From an uncultured Lachnospiraceae bacterium (GTDB taxonomy: Bacteria; Bacillota; Clostridia; Lachnospirales; Lachnospiraceae), in contig CAOKHR010000038.1 of the NCBI GenBank assembly GCA_948468325.1, forward strand, positions 1 to 13,092: a stretch of DNA of 13,092 nucleotides. Reading direction: 5' to 3'. Below the pieces are notes generated by a model. That model was not told the origin of the DNA, made no database searches, and saw only the letters and a list, made by a program, of their open reading frames with translations. A program made the position numbers and the translations under genes. Shown here piece by piece: positions 6,739-13,091 of the stretch (within the stretch, counting starts at the first letter, position 1; each line of letters starts with the position of its first letter).

Positions 6739-7965
6739 TCAATTTTCAAAAATTATCTTGCAAAATTTTTTCTTTCCGCGTTTTAAAACAAAATCTCCTG
6801 CCATAAGTTCTTCCGGAGAATAATCTTTACGTATATCCGTTATCTTTTCTCCGTTAACCGTAACACCGCCCTGCTCTACATTCCGGCGTGCTTCTGCTCT
6901 TGAAGCCGCAAGGGAGGATTTCACTAACAGGCCCAAAATATCTATTTTTCCGTTCCGCAAATCCGCCTCCAAAACGGATGCTGTCGGCATATCTGATGCA
7001 TTTTTGCCGGAAAACAGCGCCTTTGCGCTTTCTTCTGCTTTTTTCGCTTCTTCCTCACCGTGTACCAGATTTGTCAGCTCAAAAGCAAGTATCTCTTTTG
7101 CCCGGTTTAACTGACTCCCTTCCCAGGACTCCATTTCTCCGATTTCCTCCAGAGGCAGAAAAGTCAGCATCTTTATACATTTTAACACATCTTCATCAGA
7201 CACGTTTCTCCAGTACTGGTAAAATTCATATGGAGATGTTTTTTCAGGGTCCAGCCAAACTGCTCCGGACTGCGTCTTTCCCATCTTTTTACCTTCCGAA
7301 TTGAGCAGTAAGTTAATCGTCATAGCATACGCGTCTTTTCCCAGCTTCCGCCGTATCAGTTCTGTACCGCCAAGCATGTTGCTCCACTGGTCATCGCCGC
7401 CGAACTGCATATTGCATCCATATTTCTGGTATAAAATATAAAAATCATAGCTCTGCATAATCATATAATTAAATTCCAGAAAACTTAATCCTTTTTCCAT
7501 GCGCTGTTTATAGCATTCCGCTGTCAGCATCCGGTTTACGGAAAAATGAGAGCCCACATCCCTTAAAACATCAATATAGTTCAAATCCACCAGCCAGTCC
7601 GCATTGTTAACCATCAGTGCCTTGCCGTCTGAAAAATCAATAAAACGGCTCATCTGCTTTTTAAAACAATCACAGTTGTGTTTAATCGTCTCCGTTGTCA
7701 TCATCTGACGCATATCGCTGCGCCCGGACGGATCACCGATCATCGCCGTTCCCCCTCCAATCAGGGCAATCGGCTTATTACCTGCCATCTGAAGCCTCTT
7801 CATCAAACATAAAGCCATAAAATGCCCTACATGAAGACTGTCCGCCGTAGGATCAAATCCAATATAAAATACTGCCTTTCCTTCATTAATTAATTCTTTA
7901 ATTTCTTCCTCATCAGTCACCTGCGCAATCAGTCCTCTGGCAACTAATTCATCATATAGCGTCAT
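6739..7965 (-). CDS. tyrS: Tyrosyl-tRNA synthetase
   Basis: This class I cytoplasmic enzyme charges tRNA-Tyr with tyrosine. The catalytic domain contains YIGFDPTADSLHVGH, with the HIGH signature as HVGH (45-48), followed by GGGTAMIGDPSGR (71-82). The tyrosine pocket shows YMIMQSYDF (167-175) and GGDDQWSN (189-196). The KMSKS loop is present as KMGKT (227-231). The C-terminal ~65 residues (SSLAASRAEARRNVEQGGVT, then VNGEKI) form the S4 RNA-binding domain that contacts the tRNA long arm. The length of 408 is normal. The start is set by AGGAGG (7976-7981) 10 nt before the ATG. The gene follows tRNA-Cys on the same strand, and only 157 nt lie between them. The leader carries a terminator-like hairpin, but I find no T-box sequence, which is unusual because clostridial tyrS genes are often T-box controlled. 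No terminator is obvious after the stop. Confidence 0.97.
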   Translation of the reverse strand: MTLYDELVARGLIAQVTDEEEIKELINEGKAVFYIGFDPTADSLHVGHFMALCLMKRLQMAGNKPIALIGGGTAMIGDPSGRSDMRQMMTTETIKHNCDCFKKQMSRFIDFSDGKALMVNNADWLVDLNYIDVLRDVGSHFSVNRMLTAECYKQRMEKGLSFLEFNYMIMQSYDFYILYQKYGCNMQFGGDDQWSNMLGGTELIRRKLGKDAYAMTINLLLNSEGKKMGKTQSGAVWLDPEKTSPYEFYQYWRNVSDEDVLKCIKMLTFLPLEEIGEMESWEGSQLNRAKEILAFELTNLVHGEEEAKKAEESAKALFSGKNASDMPTASVLEADLRNGKIDILGLLVKSSLAASRAEARRNVEQGGVTVNGEKITDIRKDYSPEELMAGDFVLKRGKKKFCKIIFEN

Positions 7966-7983
7966 ATTGCTTCTTCCTCCTAA

Positions 7984-8027
7984 TATAAAAAATAAAGCTT
8001 CCGCCCTCTTGAAAAGGACGAATGCTT
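7984..8027 (-). terminator. Terminator or attenuator hairpin in the tyrS leader
   Basis: On the minus strand AAGCATTCGTCC and GGGCGGAAGCTT form a 12-position stem with one A-A mismatch and two G-U pairs around a 9-nt loop. It is followed at once by TATTTTTTATATT and then by the tyrS ribosome binding site. It may end the tRNA-Cys transcript or attenuate tyrS. The upstream leader (8028-8122) lacks a recognisable AGGGTGG-type T-box sequence, so a T-box mechanism is not supported. Confidence 0.65.
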
Positions 8028-8122
8028 ACATTTTGCGTTTGCAGCCTGATCGTGCCTCCTGCCTTTCAGCATCACGCTGTCTGTTGTCTGTCTGTTTTGA
8101 TTGATGTATGGCAAATTTTAAA

Positions 8123-8194
8123 AGGCGCAGGCCGGATTTGAACCGGCGCGTACTGGTGTTGCAGACCATTGCCTTACCACTTGGCTACTACGCC
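8123..8194 (-). tRNA. tRNA-Cys (anticodon GCA)
   Basis: The minus strand gives a full cloverleaf: acceptor GGCGTAG/CTGCGCC (with one G-U pair), D arm GCC-AAGTGGTAA-GGC, anticodon loop CTGCAAC with GCA, a 5-nt variable loop and T arm GCCGG-TTCAAAT-CCGGC. The discriminator base is U73, a cysteine identity element. The 3' CCA is not encoded. The outermost anticodon-stem pair (27-43) is an A-G mismatch. Similarity to other Firmicute tRNA-Cys genes is high in the D and T arms. Confidence 0.95.
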
Positions 8195-8216
8195 ATCTAT
8201 TACTAACTTATGCTCT

Positions 8217-8245
8217 ATTATACTTCTATATGCTTTCAATGTCAA
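8217..8245 (-). promoter_or_regulatory. Consensus sigma-A promoter of tRNA-Cys
   Basis: On the minus strand a perfect TTGACA (8240-8245) and a perfect TATAAT (8217-8222) are separated by exactly 17 bp. Transcription would begin near 8210, about 16 nt before the mature tRNA. This is the strongest promoter in the window and probably also serves tyrS. Confidence 0.9.
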
Positions 8246-8336
8246 AAAATTTTCTTAAAATATTGCAACAAAATCAAAAAAATATCACACTAATATATAT
8301 CACCGGTCAACATCTTAAAACTATATAGGAGAAGTT

Positions 8337-8849
8337 ATGGAACAAAATCTGCTGCAGATAAAAAAAGCAAAATCAGGAGACATTGAAGCATTCGCAGAAT
8401 TATATCGTGCATACTATGCCGATTTGTACCGATTTGCACTTTATACTTTAAAAAACCCCGATGACGCAGAGGACGCAGTCAGCGAAACCGTAATAGATGC
8501 ATTTTCTTCTATTCGAAAGCTCCGCTCGGAAGAATCTTTTAAATCATGGATATTTAAAATTTTATCCGTCAAATGCAAACAGCGTTTTCGTGGAAATGAT
8601 GACCTGTCCGAAGATTATCTTGCCAATATTCCAAATAAAGATAATCCGGACGATTTTGCGGGCATGATGGATCTGCGCAATTACTTTTTCCGTTTAAAGG
8701 ACGAAGAACGCCTCATCATCAGTATGCATATTTTCGCCGGATATACCAGTCGGGAAACTGCAAAAATACTCCGCATCAATGCAAACACTGTACGTTCAAA
8801 AGAAAGCCGTGCTTTAAAAAAGCTTTCTGCATGGCTGAGTGATGAATGA
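8337..8849 (+). CDS. ECF-type RNA polymerase sigma factor
   Basis: A 170-residue sigma-70 family protein with only regions 2 and 4, as in extracytoplasmic-function sigma factors. Region 2 spans ~10-75 (AFAELYRAYYADLYRFALYT, then NPDDAEDAVSET and the W-containing SFKSWIFKI segment that helps melt the -10 box). Region 4 spans ~110-165 (LKDEERLIISMHIFAGYTSR, then the helix-turn-helix SRETAKILRINANTVRSKES) and would read the -35 box. The common DE-pair of region 2.2 is present as DAEDAV. The start is set by AGGAGA a few bases before the ATG. The stop codon lies 17 nt before the likely start of the beta-propeller gene, and an alternative ATG of that gene overlaps it, indicating one translation-linked operon. 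The partner may act as anti-sigma factor. No convincing autoregulated ECF promoter was found upstream. Confidence 0.93.
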   Translation: MEQNLLQIKKAKSGDIEAFAELYRAYYADLYRFALYTLKNPDDAEDAVSETVIDAFSSIRKLRSEESFKSWIFKILSVKCKQRFRGNDDLSEDYLANIPNKDNPDDFAGMMDLRNYFFRLKDEERLIISMHIFAGYTSRETAKILRINANTVRSKESRALKKLSAWLSDE

Positions 8850-8866
8850 AAGGGAAAGGTGACTAT

Positions 8867-10957
8867 ATGACAGAAAAAGACTTATTAGATAAAATCAAAC
8901 AATCTGCCGAACAGATTGATATACCCGATACCATTACACCGGAACATATAACTGTCAAGTTAAACCAAAAAACTAAACTGAAAAAAATATACCATTTTCC
9001 ATTAAAAACGGCATCTTCTGCCGCCGCTGTATTACTTTTGTGCGGAATATTATGGGGAACGGCACAGAATCCTGTCCAACCGCCTGTTGCCTCAGAGTCA
9101 TCTGAAATATCCAAAGAAGAAGACTGTTTTGTTTCCGAAAAAAAAGTCAGCCAGACAAATGAGCCAAAGCAAAATGCCGGCTCTCTCTATACAATAGCCG
9201 ATAGCTATGATGAGGTTTACAATGTACTGAAATCTTCCTATAATTATGAAGATAAAGAAGTTTATTATTATACAGATTCTGCAGAAGACATCGCTGTAGC
9301 AGAAAACAGAGGTGAACTGGCACAAGAAGCAAAAACAGCCGAAAATACACAAGATCTCTCCTCCGCAGCCAAAAAAGAAGCCTCTTCCTTCTCCACTACT
9401 AATCTTCAGACAGAAGGCGTAGACGAAAGCGATATTGTCAAAACAGACGGCCGATATATTTACACTGTCAGAGAGCAGGAAGTAATTATCACTGACACCT
9501 CCGAAAATGATTTGCGTTATGTCACTTCTATACGGCCGGATATGGATTCTGTAGATTCCGTTTTGGAACTTTATGTTGATCAAGATATTCTTCTGCTGTT
9601 GACGGAACATTATGACACGGCTTTAGAAGAACAGACAGAAACCTATTCCACAGATGAATCCCTTTCTGAAGATACTTCATCATCCGGATTCATTCCGTTA
9701 GAAGGCTGTGACAAAATAAACTCTGTCAGCACAAACTGTTCTACCATAGCATATATTTATGATATTACAAATCCTGCCGAACCGTCTTTTAAAGGTACTG
9801 CATCGCAGGACGGTTTTTATCAGACTTCCCGCAAGATCGGTGATATTCTTTATCTTTTTACAAGAAAAGGCCAGCTCGCCGTAACATCTTCGTATACTGA
9901 TAACCAAGGCGGCATCATACCATGTGTCAACGGAGAAAAAATTGCATATGATCATATTTATCTGCCCAATGAAGGAAATGACGGACTTGTTATATCCTCT
10001 ATTCGTTTAAATAAACCAGATGAAATTTTGGATAAAGTTATGATTATTCACAATTATGTGGAAATTTATGTCGGAAACGATTCTATTTACCTTTACCATA
10101 GTGAATACCAAAATGAGCAGTCTCTTACACAGATTGCCAAATTCAGTATCAAAGACGGTGTGATTAACGCTGTAGATGCTTCCTCTGTCAAAGGAGAAAT
10201 CTACGATACATTTGCTATAAATGAATATCAAAATACGCTCCGCGTACTCACTACCTCCTATGACAAAAACGGTATTTCTTCAAACCGTCTGTACACCTTC
10301 GATGAAAACTTAAAGCAAACCGGACTGCTTGACAACATTGCCCGTGGAGAAGAAATATATGCTGCAAGATATTTTGGAAATACTGCATACTTTATCACTT
10401 ACCGCAATATAGATCCATTATTTGCAGTAGATTTATCGGATATATCCAATCCAAAACTGCTCGGCGAACTTGAAATCACAGGATTTTCCGAATATCTGCA
10501 CCTATGGGAAAATGATAAACTCCTTGGTATCGGCTATGAAACAGACCCGGATACCGGACAAAGAAAGGGATTAAAACTTGTGATGTTTGATATTTCCAAT
10601 CCCACAGAATTAAAAATCCTTGACAGCATTGTACTGGATAACTGCTACTATTCCCCGGCGCTTTATGATTACAAATGTGTCCTTGCAGACTCCGCCAAAA
10701 ATCTGATCGGATTTGCTGCGGAATATGAAAGCAGCTCCGATGAAGATGCTTATTTCATGAACTATTCCGTTTATTCATGGGAAAACGGACATTTTGCAGA
10801 AAAGCAAAGCGAACATCTGCCTCAGGATACTTTCGCCGATTCTGTACGTGGTCTTTATATAAACAATACATTTTATATTAATGATTCTTTAAAGATAACA
10901 AGCTTTGATATGGAAAATAATTTTCAAAAACAAAAGCAGCTTCTCTTTAAAAAATAA
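8867..10957 (+). CDS. Membrane-anchored beta-propeller protein (PF09826-type), putative anti-sigma or sensor partner
   Basis: A single-pass membrane protein of 696 residues. Residues 1-45 are cytoplasmic and charged, with an IPDTITPEHI segment like the N-termini of clostridial anti-sigma proteins. One hydrophobic span follows (~47-66, TASSAAAVLLLCGILWGTA). An acidic Ser/Glu-rich linker leads to the signature EGVDESDIVKTDGRYIYTV, characteristic of secreted C-terminal beta-propeller proteins (PF09826). The remaining ~500 residues show propeller-blade repeats ending in D(I/L)S(N/D)P patterns (DITNPAEP, DLSDISNPKL, DISNPTEL). The ATG at 8867 is chosen because AAAGGTG lies 5 nt before it; the ATG at 8846 overlaps the sigma stop codon and has no good SD. 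Coupling to the sigma gene and the topology suggest that the cytoplasmic tail binds the sigma factor while the propeller senses an extracytoplasmic signal. This role is inferred; no anti-sigma zinc motif is present. Confidence 0.88.
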   Translation: MTEKDLLDKIKQSAEQIDIPDTITPEHITVKLNQKTKLKKIYHFPLKTASSAAAVLLLCGILWGTAQNPVQPPVASESSEISKEEDCFVSEKKVSQTNEPKQNAGSLYTIADSYDEVYNVLKSSYNYEDKEVYYYTDSAEDIAVAENRGELAQEAKTAENTQDLSSAAKKEASSFSTTNLQTEGVDESDIVKTDGRYIYTVREQEVIITDTSENDLRYVTSIRPDMDSVDSVLELYVDQDILLLLTEHYDTALEEQTETYSTDESLSEDTSSSGFIPLEGCDKINSVSTNCSTIAYIYDITNPAEPSFKGTASQDGFYQTSRKIGDILYLFTRKGQLAVTSSYTDNQGGIIPCVNGEKIAYDHIYLPNEGNDGLVISSIRLNKPDEILDKVMIIHNYVEIYVGNDSIYLYHSEYQNEQSLTQIAKFSIKDGVINAVDASSVKGEIYDTFAINEYQNTLRVLTTSYDKNGISSNRLYTFDENLKQTGLLDNIARGEEIYAARYFGNTAYFITYRNIDPLFAVDLSDISNPKLLGELEITGFSEYLHLWENDKLLGIGYETDPDTGQRKGLKLVMFDISNPTELKILDSIVLDNCYYSPALYDYKCVLADSAKNLIGFAAEYESSSDEDAYFMNYSVYSWENGHFAEKQSEHLPQDTFADSVRGLYINNTFYINDSLKITSFDMENNFQKQKQLLFKK

Positions 10958-10963
10958 AAAGAA

Positions 10964-10997
10964 CAGGAGGGCTTTCCTTATACCCTCCTGCTTTTTT
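10964..10997. terminator. Bidirectional terminator between the propeller gene and the DUF4321 gene
   Basis: CAGGAGGG (10964-10971) pairs perfectly with CCCTCCTG (10983-10990), with an 11-nt loop. On the plus strand CTTTTTTCT follows; on the minus strand TTCTTTTTATTTTTT follows. It therefore serves both convergent genes. Confidence 0.9.
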
Positions 10998-11261
10998 CTA
11001 TAAAAGCCGGTAAATAAAAATTGCTATAATCACACCAATAATACTGGCAATCGAAATCTTGATTGTTAAGCCAAATGAAATCACCAATATCCCCAGGTTC
11101 AATACAATTGGATCTGCAAACCCAAAGCTCTGTCCATAATTAAGCCATCCCAATCCGGATACGCCTTTTACCAGTTCTCCAATAAATCCGCCCAATACAA
11201 TTCCCGTCAGCAGCAATAAAAACAGCGCCCAGTTATTTTTTCCGGTAATTCCCTTGCTCAT
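10998..11261 (-). CDS. DUF4321-type small membrane protein
   Basis: An 87-residue hydrophobic protein with about three membrane spans: WALFLLLLTGIVLGGFIGEL (11-30), PIVLNLGILVISFGLTIKIS (about 51-70) and SIIGVIIAIFIYRLL at the end. The early segment ending in GGFIGEL is characteristic of the clostridial DUF4321 family. The ATG at 11261 is chosen because AAAGGAG precedes it by 7 nt; a longer frame would start six codons earlier without an SD. Function is unknown. It lies downstream of the CwlD-like amidase on the same strand but has its own strong promoter. Confidence 0.85.
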   Translation of the reverse strand: MSKGITGKNNWALFLLLLTGIVLGGFIGELVKGVSGLGWLNYGQSFGFADPIVLNLGILVISFGLTIKISIASIIGVIIAIFIYRLL

Positions 11262-11290
11262 ATATATTCTCCTTTGCATATCGTGAACTG

Positions 11291-11319
11291 ATTATAACAT
11301 TATCAGCCAAATAATTCAA
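11291..11319 (-). promoter_or_regulatory. Sigma-A promoter of the DUF4321 gene
   Basis: On the minus strand TTGAAT (11314-11319) and a perfect TATAAT (11291-11296) are separated by 17 bp, and the -10 is preceded by TGT. The -10 lies 29 bp before the start codon. Confidence 0.75.
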
Positions 11320-11327
11320 CGATGCAG

Positions 11328-12029
11328 TCAAGACACTTTTTGCTCATTTAAATATTGTGTAATTCCCATCATAACTGCCCATGCAACTTTATCCTGATAA
11401 TCTTCCGTACCTAAAAGATCCGCTTCCTCACTGTTGCTTAAGAAACCGCATTCCACAATCACTGTAGGTGTCGGTGTTTTCTTTAAAAGATAATAACTCT
11501 CATTCGCTTTCTCTACCCGATGATTTTCCGGATCAAGATGCTCTGCCAGACTGCCCTGTATCTTTTTTGCCAAAGCCTCACCTTCTTTTGAATGTCCGTA
11601 ATAAAATACCTGTGCTCCCTTCACATATTCTTCCGGATAACTGTTCTGATGAATACTTACCGTAAAAACCGGCATTGCCTCAGTAATAATTTCGCAGCGT
11701 TTCTGCATATCTTCCACTTTCATATTTTTTGTTCCCTGCTGATACAGACCCTCATCTGTACTGCGTGTCATTATTACTTCATATCCCTGGGTCTCCAAAA
11801 GCTCTTTTAGCTTATGCGCAATTATAAGATTAATATCCTTCTCCAGTAATCCGTTAATTCCGATTTTTCCGGGATCGTCTCCTCCGTGTCCTGCATCAAT
11901 TACAATACAGTTTTCATTTACCGTTCCTACTGCCTTGCTCTCTACCGTAATTACTGCTTCTTTCCGTGATAGTACAGCTACAGAAAGCAATAATATAATT
12001 GCCATCCCAAGTTCAATTTTCTTTTTCAA
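11328..12029 (-). CDS. cwlD: N-acetylmuramoyl-L-alanine amidase, CwlD-like
   Basis: A zinc-dependent Amidase_3 enzyme that cleaves the bond between muramic acid and the stem peptide. It has a short N-terminal signal anchor (about 6-21, hydrophobic after KKK) followed directly by the catalytic domain. The domain shows VIDAGHGG (H48), GLLEKDINL (E63), SIHQNS (H127) and VIVECGFLSN (E193), which are the three zinc ligands and the catalytic Glu. No cell-wall binding repeats are present. Length (233) and single-domain layout match CwlD, which helps make muramic-delta-lactam in the spore cortex; this supports a spore former. Other short Amidase_3 enzymes cannot be excluded. The start is a TTG at 12029 with AAGGTG 6 nt before it; the next in-frame ATG (12005) has no SD and would cut the basic start of the signal anchor. 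Confidence 0.85.
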   Translation of the reverse strand: MKKKIELGMAIILLLSVAVLSRKEAVITVESKAVGTVNENCIVIDAGHGGDDPGKIGINGLLEKDINLIIAHKLKELLETQGYEVIMTRSTDEGLYQQGTKNMKVEDMQKRCEIITEAMPVFTVSIHQNSYPEEYVKGAQVFYYGHSKEGEALAKKIQGSLAEHLDPENHRVEKANESYYLLKKTPTPTVIVECGFLSNSEEADLLGTEDYQDKVAWAVMMGITQYLNEQKVS

Positions 12030-12145
12030 AATTTCACCTTAACAAACTTCTTAATCTACCTTATGAAAGAAAGTTTTGTCCTAATTACTGTTTTGTTCAG
12101 ATTTCCGCCGTAAGTATAAGAACCTTAATACATATGTAACAATCC

Positions 12146-12174
12146 TCTATAATTTTACAGATACAATTTGTCAC
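12146..12174 (-). promoter_or_regulatory. Possible promoter upstream of the amidase gene
   Basis: On the minus strand GTGACA (12169-12174) and TATAGA (12146-12151) are separated by 17 bp. This would give a leader of about 110 nt. A sporulation-sigma promoter closer to the gene is possible but I could not pick one with confidence. Confidence 0.35.
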
Positions 12175-12216
12175 AAGCATTCAAAATCATCTTTAACAGG
12201 TTAAAACTGCTTACAT

Positions 12217-12262
12217 AAAAACAGCGGAAAGCACTGTAAAATCAATACTTTCCGCTGTTTTT
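12217..12262. terminator. Strong bidirectional terminator beside the tRNA-Lys fragment
   Basis: A perfect 15-bp stem, AAAAACAGCGGAAAG (12217-12231) and CTTTCCGCTGTTTTT (12248-12262), has a 16-nt loop. T-runs lie at the 3' end of the stem in either direction. It sits 6 nt beyond the 3' end of the tRNA-Lys fragment on the minus strand, where a tRNA terminator would be expected. Confidence 0.85.
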
Positions 12263-12268
12263 CAGCGA

Positions 12269-12315
12269 TGAGACATCGGGGATTCGAACCCCGGACAACT
12301 TGATTAAAAGTCAGA
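12269..12315 (-). other. 3' fragment of tRNA-Lys(TTT): probable attachment site
   Basis: The minus strand reads TCTGACTTTTAATCA, then CGGGG-TTCGAAT-CCCCG and ATGTCTC plus A73. This is the anticodon loop CTTTTAA, the T arm and the 3' acceptor strand of a tRNA-Lys. The D arm and 5' acceptor strand are absent, as the bases before it (12316 on) show no GCTCAG..GGTAGAGC. The anticodon stem is no longer fully paired. Duplicated tRNA 3' ends are the usual footprint of tyrosine-recombinase integration. By polarity, the intact tRNA and the element would lie at higher coordinates, beyond this window. Confidence 0.8.
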
Positions 12316-12363
12316 TTGTAAATTATCCTTTTGTATTGATTTTTAAGGCTTTTCTTATTCTTT

Positions 12364-12384
12364 TGCTATAATACTGCTATAATA
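12364..12384. repeat. Tandem TGCTATAATA repeat
   Basis: TGCTATAATA occurs twice with an 11-bp period (12364-12373 and 12375-12384). It begins 49 bp from the tRNA-Lys fragment. Spacing of one helical turn would suit recombinase or excisionase arm sites. It also contains two -10-like TATAAT boxes, but no matching -35 was found. Confidence 0.5.
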
Positions 12385-12431
12385 TTCTGAAATTCATATC
12401 ACTTCCGCCCCTTGTCGTGGGAGATTTCCAA

Positions 12432-12464
12432 AAGAAAAGAGCGGTGGCAAGTTCCGCTCTCTTT
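12432..12464. terminator. Terminator hairpin in the element remnant
   Basis: AAAAGAGCGG and CCGCTCTCTTTT form a 7-bp GC-rich core (AGAGCGG/CCGCTCT, 12438-12444 and 12454-12460) extended by A-T pairs, with a 9-nt loop. T-rich tails occur in both directions (CTTTTCC on plus, TTTTCTTTT on minus). It begins directly after the minus-strand frame that stops at 12467. Confidence 0.7.
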
Positions 12465-12466
12465 TC

Positions 12467-12559
12467 CTAATCTTCTAAGTATTGTTGAATGTGTTCCAGT
12501 ACCCTGTCAATCGTTCTGTTTGATGCTGATTTATGCAGGCAGTATCTTCTTGATAACAA
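12467..12559 (-). pseudogene. Probable 3' tail of a truncated mobile-element gene
   Basis: Up to 30 codons are open on the minus strand from a TTG at 12559 to the stop at 12467, encoding YCLHKSASNRTIDRVLEHIQ followed by QYLED. The sequence has a protein-like helical composition, and a terminator hairpin follows the stop within 10 nt, as expected for a gene end. An in-frame stop three codons upstream and the lack of an SD indicate that the 5' part was lost. I do not recognise the family. Confidence 0.4.
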
Positions 12560-12669
12560 AACCTATAGATTGATGTATCTAACGGAGGAACGGCTTCAAA
12601 AGTCTGTATATGACTGAACACACGATGATAAAGTAATGACAATTATTTTGAAAGACAAGAAGTAGAACA

Positions 12670-12694
12670 GGCGGCAGGATAACACCCTACCGCC
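12670..12694. terminator. Putative terminator after the SH3-like gene
   Basis: GGCGG.AGG (12670-12678) pairs with CCT.CCGCC (12686-12694), with one mismatch and a short loop. On the minus strand TGTTCTACTTCTT follows, moderately T-rich. It lies 10 nt beyond the stop codon of the SH3-like gene. Confidence 0.55.
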
Positions 12695-12704
12695 CATTTT
12701 ATAC

Positions 12705-13091
12705 TTACCGGATATAAACCTTATTTCCAGTATCCGCACAGATCCATTGCTCCCGGCCTTTCTCGTCCAGGCCTATGTACATCCAGATCTGATCCCCCAC
12801 TCTTGCCGTTGCATAATTTTTTACTTTGGTTCCTTTTCCTACGATACCAATAATTTCTGCATTCGGCAACATAAGCGTACTTTGAAATGATTTTTTCGTC
12901 CGGATGCGCAGGCCGTCTACAGAAACTGTGTACTGTTCCCCCTGCTGATAGTTCATCTGGATATGTTCCAGAGCTTCCTGTGCTGCTTCCGTAGATGCTG
13001 CCTGCATATTCTGCTGCACTGGCTTAAGGAATAAATTCTGCTCTTCTTTTCTTCGTTTCGTAAGGCCGTCAAGAATTCTTCCAGAGGCTTT
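12705..13091 (-). CDS. SH3-like domain protein, 5' end outside the window
   Basis: The reading frame is open to the right edge of the window; an internal GTG at 13019 is not needed as a start. The visible 128 residues begin with a basic segment (SGRILDGLTKRRKEEQN), followed by a Gln/Ala-rich helical linker (~30-60). The C-terminal ~75 residues resemble a bacterial SH3 fold: YTVSVDGLRIRTKKS opens the domain, IIGIVGKGTKVKNYATA forms the middle strands and WMYIGLDEKGREQWICAD the last ones, with the usual V..LN(I)R..-type start and G..W....G-type core. Such domains often bind cell wall or extracellular partners, but no signal peptide is visible in this part. It lies on the element side of the tRNA-Lys scar, so it may be cargo. 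The function is not determinable from the fragment. Confidence 0.75.
   Translation of the reverse strand, partial: KASGRILDGLTKRRKEEQNLFLKPVQQNMQAASTEAAQEALEHIQMNYQQGEQYTVSVDGLRIRTKKSFQSTLMLPNAEIIGIVGKGTKVKNYATARVGDQIWMYIGLDEKGREQWICADTGNKVYIR

Larger units (their letters stand above)
12316..12669. mobile_element. Decayed end of an integrated element next to the tRNA-Lys fragment
   Basis: This stretch has no complete gene. It holds a 10-bp tandem repeat (12364-12384), a terminator hairpin (12432-12464) and a short minus-strand reading frame ending at 12467. A plus-strand frame of 43 codons (12486-12617), containing EERLQKSVYD, overlaps the minus-strand one and has no SD, so it is not called. 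Its place on the element side of the tRNA-Lys scar suggests leftover mobile DNA, but no integrase was recognised. Confidence 0.45.

Noticed and set aside
7966..8122. T-box riboswitch in the tyrS leader
   Set aside because: The hairpin and T-run are there, but I could not find the conserved T-box sequence, and the leader is too short for a full stem I arrangement.
9098..9610. Minus-strand frame of 170 codons inside the beta-propeller gene
   Set aside because: It is a shadow of the real gene on the plus strand; it has a Cys/Phe/Ile-rich composition and no SD.
12486..12617. Plus-strand frame of 43 codons containing EERLQKSVYD
   Set aside because: It overlaps the minus-strand gene tail, has no SD or promoter and no recognised family; the terminator placement favours the minus strand.
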